DNA of 64,000 nucleotides. Origin: Flavobacteriaceae bacterium UBA6231. Its GTDB lineage: Bacteria > Bacteroidota > Bacteroidia > Flavobacteriales > Flavobacteriaceae. The notes under the pieces were generated by a model. The model had not been told where the DNA came from and did no database searches. It saw only the letters and a program-made list of their open reading frames with translations. Shown here one piece after another: positions 1 through 8,858 of the stretch; the stretch's first letter is position 1; each line of letters starts with the position of its first letter. The translations under genes were made by a program, and so were the position numbers. The stretch is taken from NCBI GenBank assembly GCA_002441545.1, contig DJWL01000088.1, positions 62,001 to 126,000 on the forward strand, given 5' to 3'.

Positions 1-187
1 TTCATCTTTTTGGTTTTATGTCACTATCTTAATTGGTTAATAGGTGTGAAAATAGTCAAATTTGTTACAAAATATTAAAACTACAGTGCTAAAAACTAAA
101 TAAATCATGTTATTTTTACTGAAATTTTCTTTAAAGAATTTCAATAAAGAACCTACTTTTAAGGTTTTTAAAAAACATAATGAAATC

Positions 188-1276
188 ATGTCGAAAAAAT
201 CAATTTTAAACAAAAAATCAATGGCTTTTTTAGAAGCCTATTTAAATAATGCAGCACCAACAGGTTATGAATGGGACGGACAAAAATTATGGATGGATTA
301 TTTAAAACCATATGTTGATGAATTTATAACAGATACTTACGGAACAGCTGTTGGCATTATTAATCCAAAAGCTAAATATAAAGTGGTTATTGAAGGGCAT
401 GCTGATGAAATTTCGTGGTACGTTAATTATATTTCTGATAACGGATTGATTTATGTTATTAGAAATGGTGGCAGTGACCATCAAATTGCACCAAGTAAAG
501 TGGTTAATATCCATACCAAAAATGGCATTATAAAAGGCGTTTTTGGATGGCCTGCAATCCATACCAGAGATAAAGGAAAAGAAGAAGCTCCAAAACCTGA
601 AAATATTTTTATTGACTGTGGTTGTAAAAACAAAGAAGAAGTTGAAAAATTGGGAGTACATGTAGGATGTGTAATTACGTATCCTGATGAGTTTCATATT
701 TTAAATAGAGACAAATTTGTTTGCAGAGCCCTTGATAACAGAATGGGGGGATTTATGATTGCAGAAGTAGCTCGATTACTTCATGAAAACAAGAAAACAT
801 TGCCTTTTGGTTTGTACGTAGTAAACTCAGTACAAGAAGAAATTGGCTTACGTGGTGCTGAAATGATTACTCAAAACATAAAACCCAATGTAGCTATTGT
901 AACCGATGTTACTCATGACACAACGACTCCTATGATTGAAAAGAAAATTCAAGGGGATTTAGAAATGGGTAAAGGCCCAGTTATTGCCTATGCCCCAGCG
1001 GTTCAACAAAAATTACGCGATTTAATCACAGATACTGCCGACGCCAAAAAAATACCTTTTCAGCGTAATGCTTTATCCCGCGCAACGGGGACAGACACAG
1101 ATGCTTTTGCATACAGTAATGGTGGTGTTGCTTCTGCATTAATTTCATTACCATTGCGTTATATGCATACCACGGTTGAAATGGTTCATAGAGATGATGT
1201 TGAAAACGTGATTAAATTAATTTATGAATCCCTTTTAAATATAAAAGAAGGCGAAACATTTAGCTATTTTAAATAA
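188..1276 (+). CDS. M42 family metallopeptidase (FrvX/glutamyl aminopeptidase type)
   Basis: Cytosolic dinuclear metal aminopeptidase of the M42 family, expected to trim N-terminal residues from peptides. With the start at 188 the protein is 362 aa, normal for the family. The metal ligands can be followed in order: H71 and D73 in EGHADEI, bridging D183 in ALDNRMGG, the catalytic E-E pair E217/E218 in VQEEIG, D240 in VTDVTHD and H327 in YMHTTVE. An in-frame ATG at 107 would add 27 basic, poorly structured residues; I prefer 188 because the conserved fold begins right after it. It stands alone, followed by a hairpin at 1287. The family is certain, the peptide substrate is not. Confidence 0.93.
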   Translation: MSKKSILNKKSMAFLEAYLNNAAPTGYEWDGQKLWMDYLKPYVDEFITDTYGTAVGIINPKAKYKVVIEGHADEISWYVNYISDNGLIYVIRNGGSDHQIAPSKVVNIHTKNGIIKGVFGWPAIHTRDKGKEEAPKPENIFIDCGCKNKEEVEKLGVHVGCVITYPDEFHILNRDKFVCRALDNRMGGFMIAEVARLLHENKKTLPFGLYVVNSVQEEIGLRGAEMITQNIKPNVAIVTDVTHDTTTPMIEKKIQGDLEMGKGPVIAYAPAVQQKLRDLITDTADAKKIPFQRNALSRATGTDTDAFAYSNGGVASALISLPLRYMHTTVEMVHRDDVENVIKLIYESLLNIKEGETFSYFK

Positions 1277-1286
1277 AGACTCGTTT

Positions 1287-1315
1287 GATTCCTGCCTTAG
1301 CAGGAATCTTTATTT
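1287..1315 (+). terminator. Rho-independent terminator
   Basis: A perfect 9-bp stem (GATTCCTGC at 1287-1295 with GCAGGAATC at 1300-1308) closed by CTTA is followed by TTTATTT. It sits 11 bases after the M42 stop codon. The stem sequence also resembles dispersed intergenic palindromes of flavobacteria, so it may double as a repeat copy. Confidence 0.7.
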
Positions 1316-1327
1316 AAAACAAATCCA

Positions 1328-1876
1328 ATGGATGAATATATTGACATAGTTACTAAAGAAGGAAAACTTACTGGTAAAAAAGCCTTAAAATCAGAAATAC
1401 ATTCTATAGGCTATTATCATAATACTGCTCATGTTTGGTTATATACAAAGCATAGAGAAATTCTTCTGGCGCAACGCGATGCTAATAAGTCCATTTGCCC
1501 TTTATTATGGGATGTTTCAGTTGCTGGTCATGTTGATTCTGGCGAATTAATCATTCAAGCCGCCATTCGAGAAGTAAAAGAAGAAATTGGTCTAGATTTA
1601 ATTCCTGATGAACTACATAAAATAGGTGTGTTTGAATGCTTTCAATCTTACCCTAATGGCATTAAAGACTTTGAATTTCATCACACTTATATTGCTGAAT
1701 TAAAAGTCCCTATTTCAAAACTAATTCCACAAATTGGTGAAGTTGAAGCTTTAAAACTGGTTTCTTTTGAATCTTTTGAAAGTATTTTAGAGCGTATTGG
1801 AGATAATAATCATTTTGTGCCTAGTAACAAGGCGTACTATAAATTGGTTTTAAATAATATTAAGAAAATGTTCTGA
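1328..1876 (+). CDS. Nudix hydrolase
   Basis: Nudix-fold hydrolase of 182 aa that would cleave a nucleoside diphosphate linked to another moiety. The Nudix box runs from G67 to L89 (GHVDSGE, seven residues, REVKEEIGL) and fits GX5EX7REUXEEXGU exactly, so the metal-binding glutamates are intact. The N-terminus (MDEYIDIV) and the segment around LLAQRD resemble the YfcD/isopentenyl-diphosphate isomerase-like branch of the superfamily, which does not fix a substrate. The gene starts 51 bases after the M42 gene and 16 bases before the PrsW-like gene, so it may be co-transcribed with the latter. Substrate unknown. Confidence 0.9.
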   Translation: MDEYIDIVTKEGKLTGKKALKSEIHSIGYYHNTAHVWLYTKHREILLAQRDANKSICPLLWDVSVAGHVDSGELIIQAAIREVKEEIGLDLIPDELHKIGVFECFQSYPNGIKDFEFHHTYIAELKVPISKLIPQIGEVEALKLVSFESFESILERIGDNNHFVPSNKAYYKLVLNNIKKMF

Positions 1877-1892
1877 TTAAGACTTATTTCGT

Positions 1893-2570
1893 ATGAATTT
1901 AATTCTATTAGCTATTGCACCGGTTTTTTTAATAATTGTCTATATATACATAAAGGATAAGTATGAAAAAGAACCTAAAAGACTCTTGTTATACAACTTT
2001 TTATTAGGTTCTATAGTTAGCATTATTGTTACAACAATTTTATACTTTTTAATTAATATTTTTTTACCGCTTACAGATCATTATAGTATATCTCAACAAT
2101 TTATAAAAGCCTTTTTTGTAGTAGGATTAACAGAAGAATTCAGTAAATATATCATTGTTAGATACTACGCGCAACCCAAATCTGCGTTCAATGAACCTTT
2201 TGATGGTATTGTATATTCTGTGATGGTTTCTATGGGTTTTGCAGCTACCGAAAATATTTCATATGTTATTCAAGGCGGATACCAAACAGCATTAATTAGA
2301 GCTTTCACGGCTGTTCCAGCACATGCTACTTTTGCTATTCTTATGGGTTATTACATGGGTAAAGCTAAGTTTTCTAAAAACAGAATCGTTTTAAATCTTA
2401 CAGGTTTACTTTTGGCTATTATATTTCATGGAGCTTATGACTTTTTCCTTTTTATTGATTATGTTCCAGGTATTTGGACTGGTGCCTTTATTTCCTTAAT
2501 TCTAGGAATTTTGTTGTCTAGAAACGCTATAAAAAAACATCAGGAAAGAAGTCGTTTTAAAGACTCTTAA
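1893..2570 (+). CDS. PrsW-family intramembrane metalloprotease
   Basis: Polytopic inner-membrane protein of 225 aa, about seven hydrophobic segments, in the PrsW/CPBP-like superfamily of membrane proteases. The family motifs are present: E81-E82 followed by K85 (TEEFSKY), FDGIVY at 103-108, ATEN at 118-121, H144 in PAHATFA and H179 in IFHGAYDF. In Bacillus PrsW starts cleavage of an anti-sigma factor; no anti-sigma or sigma factor gene is nearby here, so the target is unknown. It follows the Nudix gene by 16 bases. The next operon starts after a 117-base AT-rich gap. Confidence 0.87.
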   Translation: MNLILLAIAPVFLIIVYIYIKDKYEKEPKRLLLYNFLLGSIVSIIVTTILYFLINIFLPLTDHYSISQQFIKAFFVVGLTEEFSKYIIVRYYAQPKSAFNEPFDGIVYSVMVSMGFAATENISYVIQGGYQTALIRAFTAVPAHATFAILMGYYMGKAKFSKNRIVLNLTGLLLAIIFHGAYDFFLFIDYVPGIWTGAFISLILGILLSRNAIKKHQERSRFKDS

Positions 2571-2687
2571 TTTATTCAAATCTTTATTTCATTTTTTTAA
2601 ACTAAAAGAGAAATTTCTTTTGGTCTGGATTATACTATGTCAATTATATTATAATCTTTATATTTATGTAAACTAAACTCATTTTCT

Positions 2688-3170
2688 ATGAATTTTAATG
2701 TCAATGTTAATTCTAATATAGAATTAAATATTACATCAGAAGCTGTTTCTAAACTAGATGCTATTAAAATTTCAGAATCAAAATATCATATTCTCCATAA
2801 TAATAAATCTTATATTTCTGAAATTACAACATCTGATTTTAATTCAAAATCTTACGAAGTAAAAATCAACAATAACACCTATAACATCAAGATTAAAAAT
2901 CCTTTAGATTTATTAATAAATGATATGGGTTTTTCTTTAAGCTCAGCTAAACATATAGATTCCATAAAAGCTCCAATGCCAGGTTTAATTTTAGAAATCA
3001 ATATCACAGTTGGACAAACAGTAAAAGAGGATGATGCTTTGCTTATTCTTGAAGCCATGAAAATGGAAAATGTTTTAACATCTCCGCGCGACGGAATAAT
3101 TAAATCAATTTCAGTAAAAAAAGGAGATGCTGTAGACAAAGGGAGTTTATTAATTGAATTCGAAAAATGA
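2688..3170 (+). CDS. Biotin carboxyl carrier protein of an acyl-CoA carboxylase
   Basis: Small carrier subunit (160 aa) of a biotin-dependent acyl-CoA carboxylase. The C-terminal biotinyl domain carries EAMKMEN, with K125 the lysine to be biotinylated, preceded by APMPGLI at 95-101 as usual for the lipoyl/biotinyl fold. The N-terminal half (about 1-80) is a divergent beta-rich region seen in stand-alone carrier subunits of propionyl-CoA type carboxylases. Its stop overlaps the ATG of the biotin carboxylase gene by four bases (ATGA at 3167-3170), which indicates translational coupling. Confidence 0.93.
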   Translation: MNFNVNVNSNIELNITSEAVSKLDAIKISESKYHILHNNKSYISEITTSDFNSKSYEVKINNNTYNIKIKNPLDLLINDMGFSLSSAKHIDSIKAPMPGLILEINITVGQTVKEDDALLILEAMKMENVLTSPRDGIIKSISVKKGDAVDKGSLLIEFEK

Positions 3171-4609
3171 AAAAAATACTAGTTGCAAACAGAGGGGAAA
3201 TAGCTATTCGTGTCATGAAAACAGCTCAGAAAATGGGCATTAAAACAGTTGCTGTTTTCTCAACTGCCGATAGGAATGCGCCACATGTTAAATTTGCTGA
3301 CGAAGCTGTATGTATAGGTGAACCACCATCAAATCAATCCTATTTAAGAGGTGATAAAATTATTGAAGTAGCAAAAAAATTAAATGTTGATGCCATTCAT
3401 CCTGGTTATGGTTTTTTAAGTGAGAATGCCTCTTTTGCAGAATTATGCGAACAAAATAATATTATTTTTATTGGTCCACGTTCAAAAGCCATTAAAATTA
3501 TGGGAAGCAAATTAGCTGCTAAAGAAGCCGTAAAACACTATAATATTCCTATGGTTCCAGGTATTGATGAAGCTATTACTGATGTATCTAAAGCTAAAGA
3601 AATTGCAAAGGAAATAGGATTTCCTATTTTAATTAAAGCATCTGCGGGCGGTGGTGGAAAAGGCATGCGTGTAGTTGACAAAGAAAGCGATTTGGAATCT
3701 CAAATGAATCGTGCCATTAGTGAAGCTACATCTGCATTTGGTGATGGCTCTGTTTTTATTGAAAAATATGTGACGTCTCCAAGGCATATTGAAATACAAA
3801 TCATGGCAGATAGCCATGGCAATGTTTTGCATTTTTTTGAAAGAGAATGCAGTATTCAAAGACGCCATCAAAAAGTAATTGAAGAAGCACCATCATCCAT
3901 ATTGACACCTGTATTACGTGCAAAAATGGGAGATGCTGCCATTAAAGTAGCAAAATCCTGTGATTATTTAGGAGCAGGAACTGTTGAGTTTTTACTAGAT
4001 GAAAATCATAATTTCTATTTTTTAGAAATGAATACTAGGTTGCAGGTAGAACATCCTGTATCAGAAATAATTGCTGGAGTTGATCTGGTTGAACTACAAA
4101 TTCGAATAGCAAGAGGCGAAGCACTATCAATGAAACAAGAAGATTTAAAAATTCAAGGTCATGCACTAGAATTACGTGTTTATGCAGAAGATCCATTGAA
4201 CGACTTTTTACCAAGTGTAGGTCATCTTGATGTTTACAAACTACCATTTGGTGAAGGTATTAGAGTTGATAATGGTTTTGAAGAAGGTATGGATATACCC
4301 ATTTATTATGACCCTATGCTGTCAAAATTAATTACCTATGGAAAAACCCGTGATGAAGCTATTCAATTAATGATAAAAGCGATTGATAATTATCATATTG
4401 AAGGTGTAAAAACAACATTACCATTTGGAAAATTTGTGTTTGAACATGAAGCTTTTGTGTCTGGAAATTTTGATACTCATTTTGTTAAAAAATATTATTC
4501 TCCAGAAGCGTTAAAACAGCAAACAGAACTTGAAGCTAAAATTGCTGCTTTAATAGCGGTAAAGCAATATATGAAAGACCAAAATTTAGTACGACTACCA
4601 AATCAATAA
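3167..4609 (+). CDS. accC: Biotin carboxylase subunit of an acyl-CoA carboxylase
   Basis: ATP-grasp enzyme (480 aa) that carboxylates the biotin of the carrier protein with bicarbonate and ATP. Visible are the N-terminal KKILVANRGEIAIRV motif, the glycine-rich ATP loop KASAGGGGKGMR, ERECSIQRRHQK, and the catalytic FLEMNTRLQVEHPVSE segment. The length is that of free-standing AccC subunits rather than of fused carboxylases. It lies between the carrier and carboxyltransferase genes with a 4-base overlap and a 3-base gap, so the three form one operon. It might serve acetyl-CoA carboxylase too, but the partner carboxyltransferase is of the propionyl-CoA type. Confidence 0.94.
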   Translation: MKKILVANRGEIAIRVMKTAQKMGIKTVAVFSTADRNAPHVKFADEAVCIGEPPSNQSYLRGDKIIEVAKKLNVDAIHPGYGFLSENASFAELCEQNNIIFIGPRSKAIKIMGSKLAAKEAVKHYNIPMVPGIDEAITDVSKAKEIAKEIGFPILIKASAGGGGKGMRVVDKESDLESQMNRAISEATSAFGDGSVFIEKYVTSPRHIEIQIMADSHGNVLHFFERECSIQRRHQKVIEEAPSSILTPVLRAKMGDAAIKVAKSCDYLGAGTVEFLLDENHNFYFLEMNTRLQVEHPVSEIIAGVDLVELQIRIARGEALSMKQEDLKIQGHALELRVYAEDPLNDFLPSVGHLDVYKLPFGEGIRVDNGFEEGMDIPIYYDPMLSKLITYGKTRDEAIQLMIKAIDNYHIEGVKTTLPFGKFVFEHEAFVSGNFDTHFVKKYYSPEALKQQTELEAKIAALIAVKQYMKDQNLVRLPNQ

Positions 4610-4612
4610 TCT

Positions 4613-6154
4613 ATGGATTCAAAAATTAACAAACTAAATGAGCAAATATTATTAGCACATTTAGGTGGCGGACAAAAACGTATTGACAAACAACATCAAA
4701 ATAAAAAACTAACAGCTAGAGAACGTGTTAACTATTTATTAGATGAAGCTTCTTTTGAAGAAATAGATGTTTTTGTAACCCATAGAACTACAGATTTTGG
4801 GATGGAATCCGAACTCTATCTTGGTGATGGAGTTATTACTGGCTATGGCACTATTCATGGAAGATTAGTATATGTTTATGCTCAAGATTTTACTGTTTTT
4901 GGAGGTTCTTTATCTGAAACTCATGCCGAAAAGATTTGCAAAATAATGGATTTAGCTGTAAAAGTTGGAGCTCCTATTATTGGATTAAATGATTCTGGTG
5001 GTGCAAGAATTCAAGAAGGGGTTCGTTCGTTAGGTGGTTATGCCGATATTTTTTATAGAAATGTAAACGCTTCTGGAGTTATCCCACAAATTTCTGCTAT
5101 TATGGGACCTTGTGCTGGTGGTGCCGTGTATTCTCCAGCTATGACAGACTTTACATTAATGGTAGAAAACACAAGCTATATGTTTGTTACCGGACCAAAT
5201 GTTGTAAAAACAGTAACTAATGAAAATGTAACTTCAGAAGAATTGGGCGGTGCTTTTACCCATGCTTCAAAATCGGGTGTCGCTCATAAAACATCAGCAA
5301 ACGATGTTGAATGTTTAGAAGATGTAAAAAAATTATTGAGTTACTTACCTCAAAGCAATAAAGAAAAGGCTTGTAAATTACCCTTCAATCTTGGAGATGA
5401 AATAAGAGATGTTCTATCTGATATCATTCCTGATAATGCCAATAAACCTTATGATATGCATGAAGTAATAAAAGGGATTATTGATGTAGATTCTTTTTAT
5501 GAAATTCATAAAGATTATGCTGAAAATATACTAGTAGGTTTTTCAAGAATTGCTGGCAGAAGTGTTGGTATAATTGCTAATCAACCTATGTATTTAGCAG
5601 GTGTTTTAGATGTAAACAGCTCCAAAAAAGCAGCACGCTTTACACGTTTTTGTGACTGTTTTAATATCCCTTTATTGGTATTGGTAGATGTACCTGGATT
5701 TTTACCAGGAACAGATCAGGAATGGAATGGTATTATTGTTCATGGGGCCAAACTATTATACGCTTTAAGTGAGGCAACAGTTCCAAGAATTACTGTTATT
5801 ACTAGAAAAGCGTATGGTGGAGCTTATGATGTTATGAATTCTAAACATATTGGAGCAGACATGAATTTTGCATGGCCAAGTGCAGAAATTGCTGTTATGG
5901 GTGCTAAAGGAGCCAGTGAAATTATATTTAAAAACGAGATAGCCGCCGCCGATAATCCTGCTAAAAAACTAGCAGAAAAAGAAGCTGAATATGCTGAAAA
6001 GTTCACTAATCCTTATAGAGCGGCAAGACGTGGTTTTATTGATGAAATTATTTTACCAAAAGATACTAGAAGAAAGTTAATAAAAGCGTTCTCAATGCTT
6101 GAAAATAAAAAGATTATAAAACCCGATAGAAAACACGGTAACATTCCTTTATAA
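4613..6154 (+). CDS. Acyl-CoA carboxylase carboxyltransferase (propionyl-CoA carboxylase beta type)
   Basis: Carboxyltransferase subunit of 513 aa that moves the carboxyl group from biotin to an acyl-CoA, probably propionyl-CoA. It is a single-chain fusion of the AccD-like and AccA-like crotonase domains, as in PccB. Oxyanion-hole and substrate motifs are visible: SGGARIQEGV, GPCAGGAVYSPA, PGFLPGTDQEW and RKAYGGAYDVM. It is the last gene of the carrier-biotin carboxylase-transferase operon and is followed directly by a terminator. With the PrpE-like enzyme at 28-30 kb it could feed propionate through methylmalonyl-CoA; no mutase or epimerase lies in the window, and acyl chain preference is inferred from family only. 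Confidence 0.92.
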   Translation: MDSKINKLNEQILLAHLGGGQKRIDKQHQNKKLTARERVNYLLDEASFEEIDVFVTHRTTDFGMESELYLGDGVITGYGTIHGRLVYVYAQDFTVFGGSLSETHAEKICKIMDLAVKVGAPIIGLNDSGGARIQEGVRSLGGYADIFYRNVNASGVIPQISAIMGPCAGGAVYSPAMTDFTLMVENTSYMFVTGPNVVKTVTNENVTSEELGGAFTHASKSGVAHKTSANDVECLEDVKKLLSYLPQSNKEKACKLPFNLGDEIRDVLSDIIPDNANKPYDMHEVIKGIIDVDSFYEIHKDYAENILVGFSRIAGRSVGIIANQPMYLAGVLDVNSSKKAARFTRFCDCFNIPLLVLVDVPGFLPGTDQEWNGIIVHGAKLLYALSEATVPRITVITRKAYGGAYDVMNSKHIGADMNFAWPSAEIAVMGAKGASEIIFKNEIAAADNPAKKLAEKEAEYAEKFTNPYRAARRGFIDEIILPKDTRRKLIKAFSMLENKKIIKPDRKHGNIPL

Positions 6155-6155
6155 A

Positions 6156-6183
6156 AAAAGGAGCCTACAAGTAGACTCCTTTT
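6156..6183 (+). terminator. Rho-independent terminator of the carboxylase operon
   Basis: AAAAGGAG (6156-6163) pairs with CTCCTTTT (6176-6183); inside, CTAC pairs with GTAG after one mismatch and closes on a 2-base loop. It begins two bases after the carboxyltransferase stop codon. Confidence 0.85.
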
Positions 6184-6433
6184 ACCATAACATCATCTTG
6201 TAAAAAACCATAACCTTAAGATTTCTTAAACAAGAAGCTTACCTATTTTACTTAAAGCTATAAATAAAAACCAATGTTATATATAACCAACCAACCGATA
6301 GTAAAAATAAGCAGGTTTACATGATAGCTATGTATTGATTAATAGCAGTACAAATTTGATAAAACAGTATAAAATACACACTACAAACAACTACGCATTA
6401 ACTACTCAAACTAATAAAAAGCTTTATTTTAAA

Positions 6434-8014
6434 CTATGATGGCTTAATGGTATCTTTAATATGCTGAATCAAACTACTATCTTCTAGATTGATTTTTTTA
6501 GTAATGCGGTATCGTTTACTCTCTATAGCCCTAACTGATGAATTAAGAAATACAGCAATCTCTTTATTTTTAAAACCAATAAACAAATAGTAACATATAA
6601 TTACTTCAGAATTGTTTAGTTGTGGATAAACCTCTTTTATTTTTTTAAAAAAATCTACATTTAAATCATTAACCAAATCTAAATGGCTCTCGCTTTTATC
6701 TAATAATGTTGAAGAATTAATATGTAAATTTTTGTAAAGGTTCTTTATCTGTTCTCGTTGTTTATCTAAACCTTCAATGGTTGAAATTAGTTTTACTTCC
6801 TTTTTTAAACTTCTTATATATCCCTCTAAGCCTAGTATTTTTACAGTAAGTTGCTCATTATTAGATTTTAAATAAGATAAGTTACTATTTTGTTTATTAA
6901 ATGAGGTAAATTTTTCTTTATGTTTTCTATAAAAAATAAAATAAAAAACACTTAAAAGTATTAAACCCAAAAACAAGAGAGTAGCTAATATTCCATTATA
7001 AAAAATCTTTTTGTTCCTAGATTGTAATTCAGACTCTGTTTCTAAAAGTGACTCATTAATTTGAAAGCTTGCATTAATTGTATTTTTATAAATTTTATCC
7101 TTAAAAGTCATTAAAGAATCGATATAAGCTTTTGACTTATCAATATCCCCAGAATTTTTATAAAAATTGGCATATAAATCATAATAACTTTTCATTGTAT
7201 CTTCTCCCATGTAAATTTTCAGTTTGGTTGAATTCTTTAAATAATACAATGCAGAGTCTATCTGCTTTCTATTAAAATATTGCTCTGCCAATGAAACATC
7301 TATAGAAGCTTTAAATGAGAAATAATTATACTCTGTAATTGTTGGGTTATCTCTTAATGCTTTAAACTCTTTAAAATAGTTATGGGCTTCTTCAAAATTT
7401 CCAAGAAAAATGTAATTTGAAGCTAGCATATAAGTAGCAAACATGTAAAAATATGCATCATCTTTAACGTTTTTATATTCATTTAGATGATTTAATATCA
7501 ATTCATTACAACCATTATAATCTCGATTCATAAATTTAGCATAAGCATACATTTGCTGAACCTCTAAAACTCCATGAGGATAATTACTCAAATCAAAATA
7601 CTCCTTAGCCTTAACTAAGTATTTATATGCCGAGGAATCTTTTTTAACAAAATATATGCTTGAAAATAAATCTAAACTTGCTTGACCTGCAACCATGTAG
7701 TTTTTTTCTTTTTCAGCATACTTAAGTGCAAGAATATCACATTGATACATTTTTGAATATTCCTTATAATCATCATGTATTAATGATTTAATGGCATAGT
7801 AATCTGCAAGTTTTCCTTTTATATTCTGTTCAATAGGATTTGGAATAGAATCTAGAAATGATAAGGCTTTTTTACTATCTGTATCAATATAAAAATCTGC
7901 TGAATCAACTAAATATCGATAGTCTTCTTTATTTTGGCTAAAACCTGACAGATAACATACCGCTAAGAAAAAGCAGTACCATATTGTTTTAAGATTGGAA
8001 AGGTTCTTAAGCAT
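6434..8014 (-). CDS. TPR-containing membrane protein with C-terminal LuxR-type HTH
   Basis: A 526-aa sensor-regulator of a kind common in Bacteroidota. Residues 1-26 look like a signal peptide or signal anchor; then come helical TPR-like repeats to about residue 320, a single membrane segment (IFYNGILATLL and following, about 335-360), a coiled-coil stretch, and a C-terminal LuxR-type helix-turn-helix (LNNSEVIICYYLFIGFKNKE, then SVRAIESKRYRI). The layout puts the TPR part in the periplasm and the DNA-binding part in the cytoplasm, so it may pass a periplasmic signal to promoters directly. No SusCD pair or other obvious target lies beside it. The ligand and regulon are unknown. Confidence 0.85.
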   Translation of the reverse strand: MLKNLSNLKTIWYCFFLAVCYLSGFSQNKEDYRYLVDSADFYIDTDSKKALSFLDSIPNPIEQNIKGKLADYYAIKSLIHDDYKEYSKMYQCDILALKYAEKEKNYMVAGQASLDLFSSIYFVKKDSSAYKYLVKAKEYFDLSNYPHGVLEVQQMYAYAKFMNRDYNGCNELILNHLNEYKNVKDDAYFYMFATYMLASNYIFLGNFEEAHNYFKEFKALRDNPTITEYNYFSFKASIDVSLAEQYFNRKQIDSALYYLKNSTKLKIYMGEDTMKSYYDLYANFYKNSGDIDKSKAYIDSLMTFKDKIYKNTINASFQINESLLETESELQSRNKKIFYNGILATLLFLGLILLSVFYFIFYRKHKEKFTSFNKQNSNLSYLKSNNEQLTVKILGLEGYIRSLKKEVKLISTIEGLDKQREQIKNLYKNLHINSSTLLDKSESHLDLVNDLNVDFFKKIKEVYPQLNNSEVIICYYLFIGFKNKEIAVFLNSSVRAIESKRYRITKKINLEDSSLIQHIKDTIKPS

Positions 8015-8134
8015 TAATAACTATCTATAATGTTGCGAAATAATACTTTAAAATATATAAATTAAAATAGACTAGACAAGATAATAATTTAAACGATTCA
8101 TATCATGAATTAAAAGTTGAACATCTTATATTCT

Positions 8135-8746
8135 TCAACCCTTTATAATTTGAGCATTAAACATAAACGTATCTTGCCAACGTTCAAAACGTTGATCAAA
8201 TTTTGTTGTAAATATTAAGTACTGACATTTTTCTATACTTTCTGGTGTTCTTGCTACTTCTGCAAAAAGGCTGTTTCTAAACAAAAATTCGGCATCTTCA
8301 ACTATAAACATTTGAAGTTCATTTAAATTAATACCATTTAAATAAAATATTTTATTTAACCGTTTAGGTGTAGCTATAACGATATCTGTTCCTAAAAACA
8401 AATCCTCCCGCTGTAACTCTATATTATACTCTTCATAGGCTGAATAAATACGCAAATCTGTTCCTTTTAAATAGGTTTTAAATTCTTCTTCTAAATGAAG
8501 TGCAGCTTCTTTATCTTTTACAAATATTAACGCTCTTGGTGCATCTCCCAAAGCTTCGCCATTCAATTTTTGAATAACACTTAAAATAATACTTGTTGTT
8601 TTTCCAGAACCTTTAGGAGCGATACAAAACATGCTTATTCCTCCTTTTATTTTTGATAATATTAGATTTTGCAATTCCAAAGGAGTCTCCATCCCTTTGC
8701 TTTTAAGATTTAATTTTAAAGGTTCTATAAATTTTTTAAACGACAT
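8135..8746 (-). CDS. Stand-alone DEAD-box-like helicase N-terminal domain (degenerate)
   Basis: A 203-aa protein equal to only the first RecA-like domain of a DEAD-box RNA helicase. It has a Q-motif-like TPLELQ, Walker A APKGSGKTT, motif Ib ATPKRL, and VEDAE where DEAD is expected; the SAT motif is replaced by FTT. The second RecA domain needed for helicase activity is absent and the next sequence downstream is non-coding, so this is not an obvious frameshift. It opens and closes cleanly with ATG and stop. It may bind ATP or RNA without unwinding, or act as a partner of a full helicase. Family assignment is firm, function unknown. Confidence 0.82.
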   Translation of the reverse strand: MSFKKFIEPLKLNLKSKGMETPLELQNLILSKIKGGISMFCIAPKGSGKTTSIILSVIQKLNGEALGDAPRALIFVKDKEAALHLEEEFKTYLKGTDLRIYSAYEEYNIELQREDLFLGTDIVIATPKRLNKIFYLNGINLNELQMFIVEDAEFLFRNSLFAEVARTPESIEKCQYLIFTTKFDQRFERWQDTFMFNAQIIKG

Positions 8747-8805
8747 AGTTATTTATAAATAATGGTAAGCAAAGATAGTCTTTTTAAAAGGGTAATTATA
8801 AAAAC

Positions 8806-8835
8806 AAAAAAGCGTTCAAAATTGAACGCTTTTTA
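8806..8835 (-). terminator. Bidirectional-looking terminator downstream of yceI-like gene
   Basis: AGCGTTCAA (8811-8819) and TTGAACGCT (8822-8830) form a perfect 9-bp stem with a 2-base loop. A-rich sequence lies on the left and TTTTTA on the right, so on the minus strand the hairpin is followed by a T-run and ends the YceI transcript. Confidence 0.85.
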
Positions 8836-8858
8836 TGACTATTAATCTAAGCTTCTAA

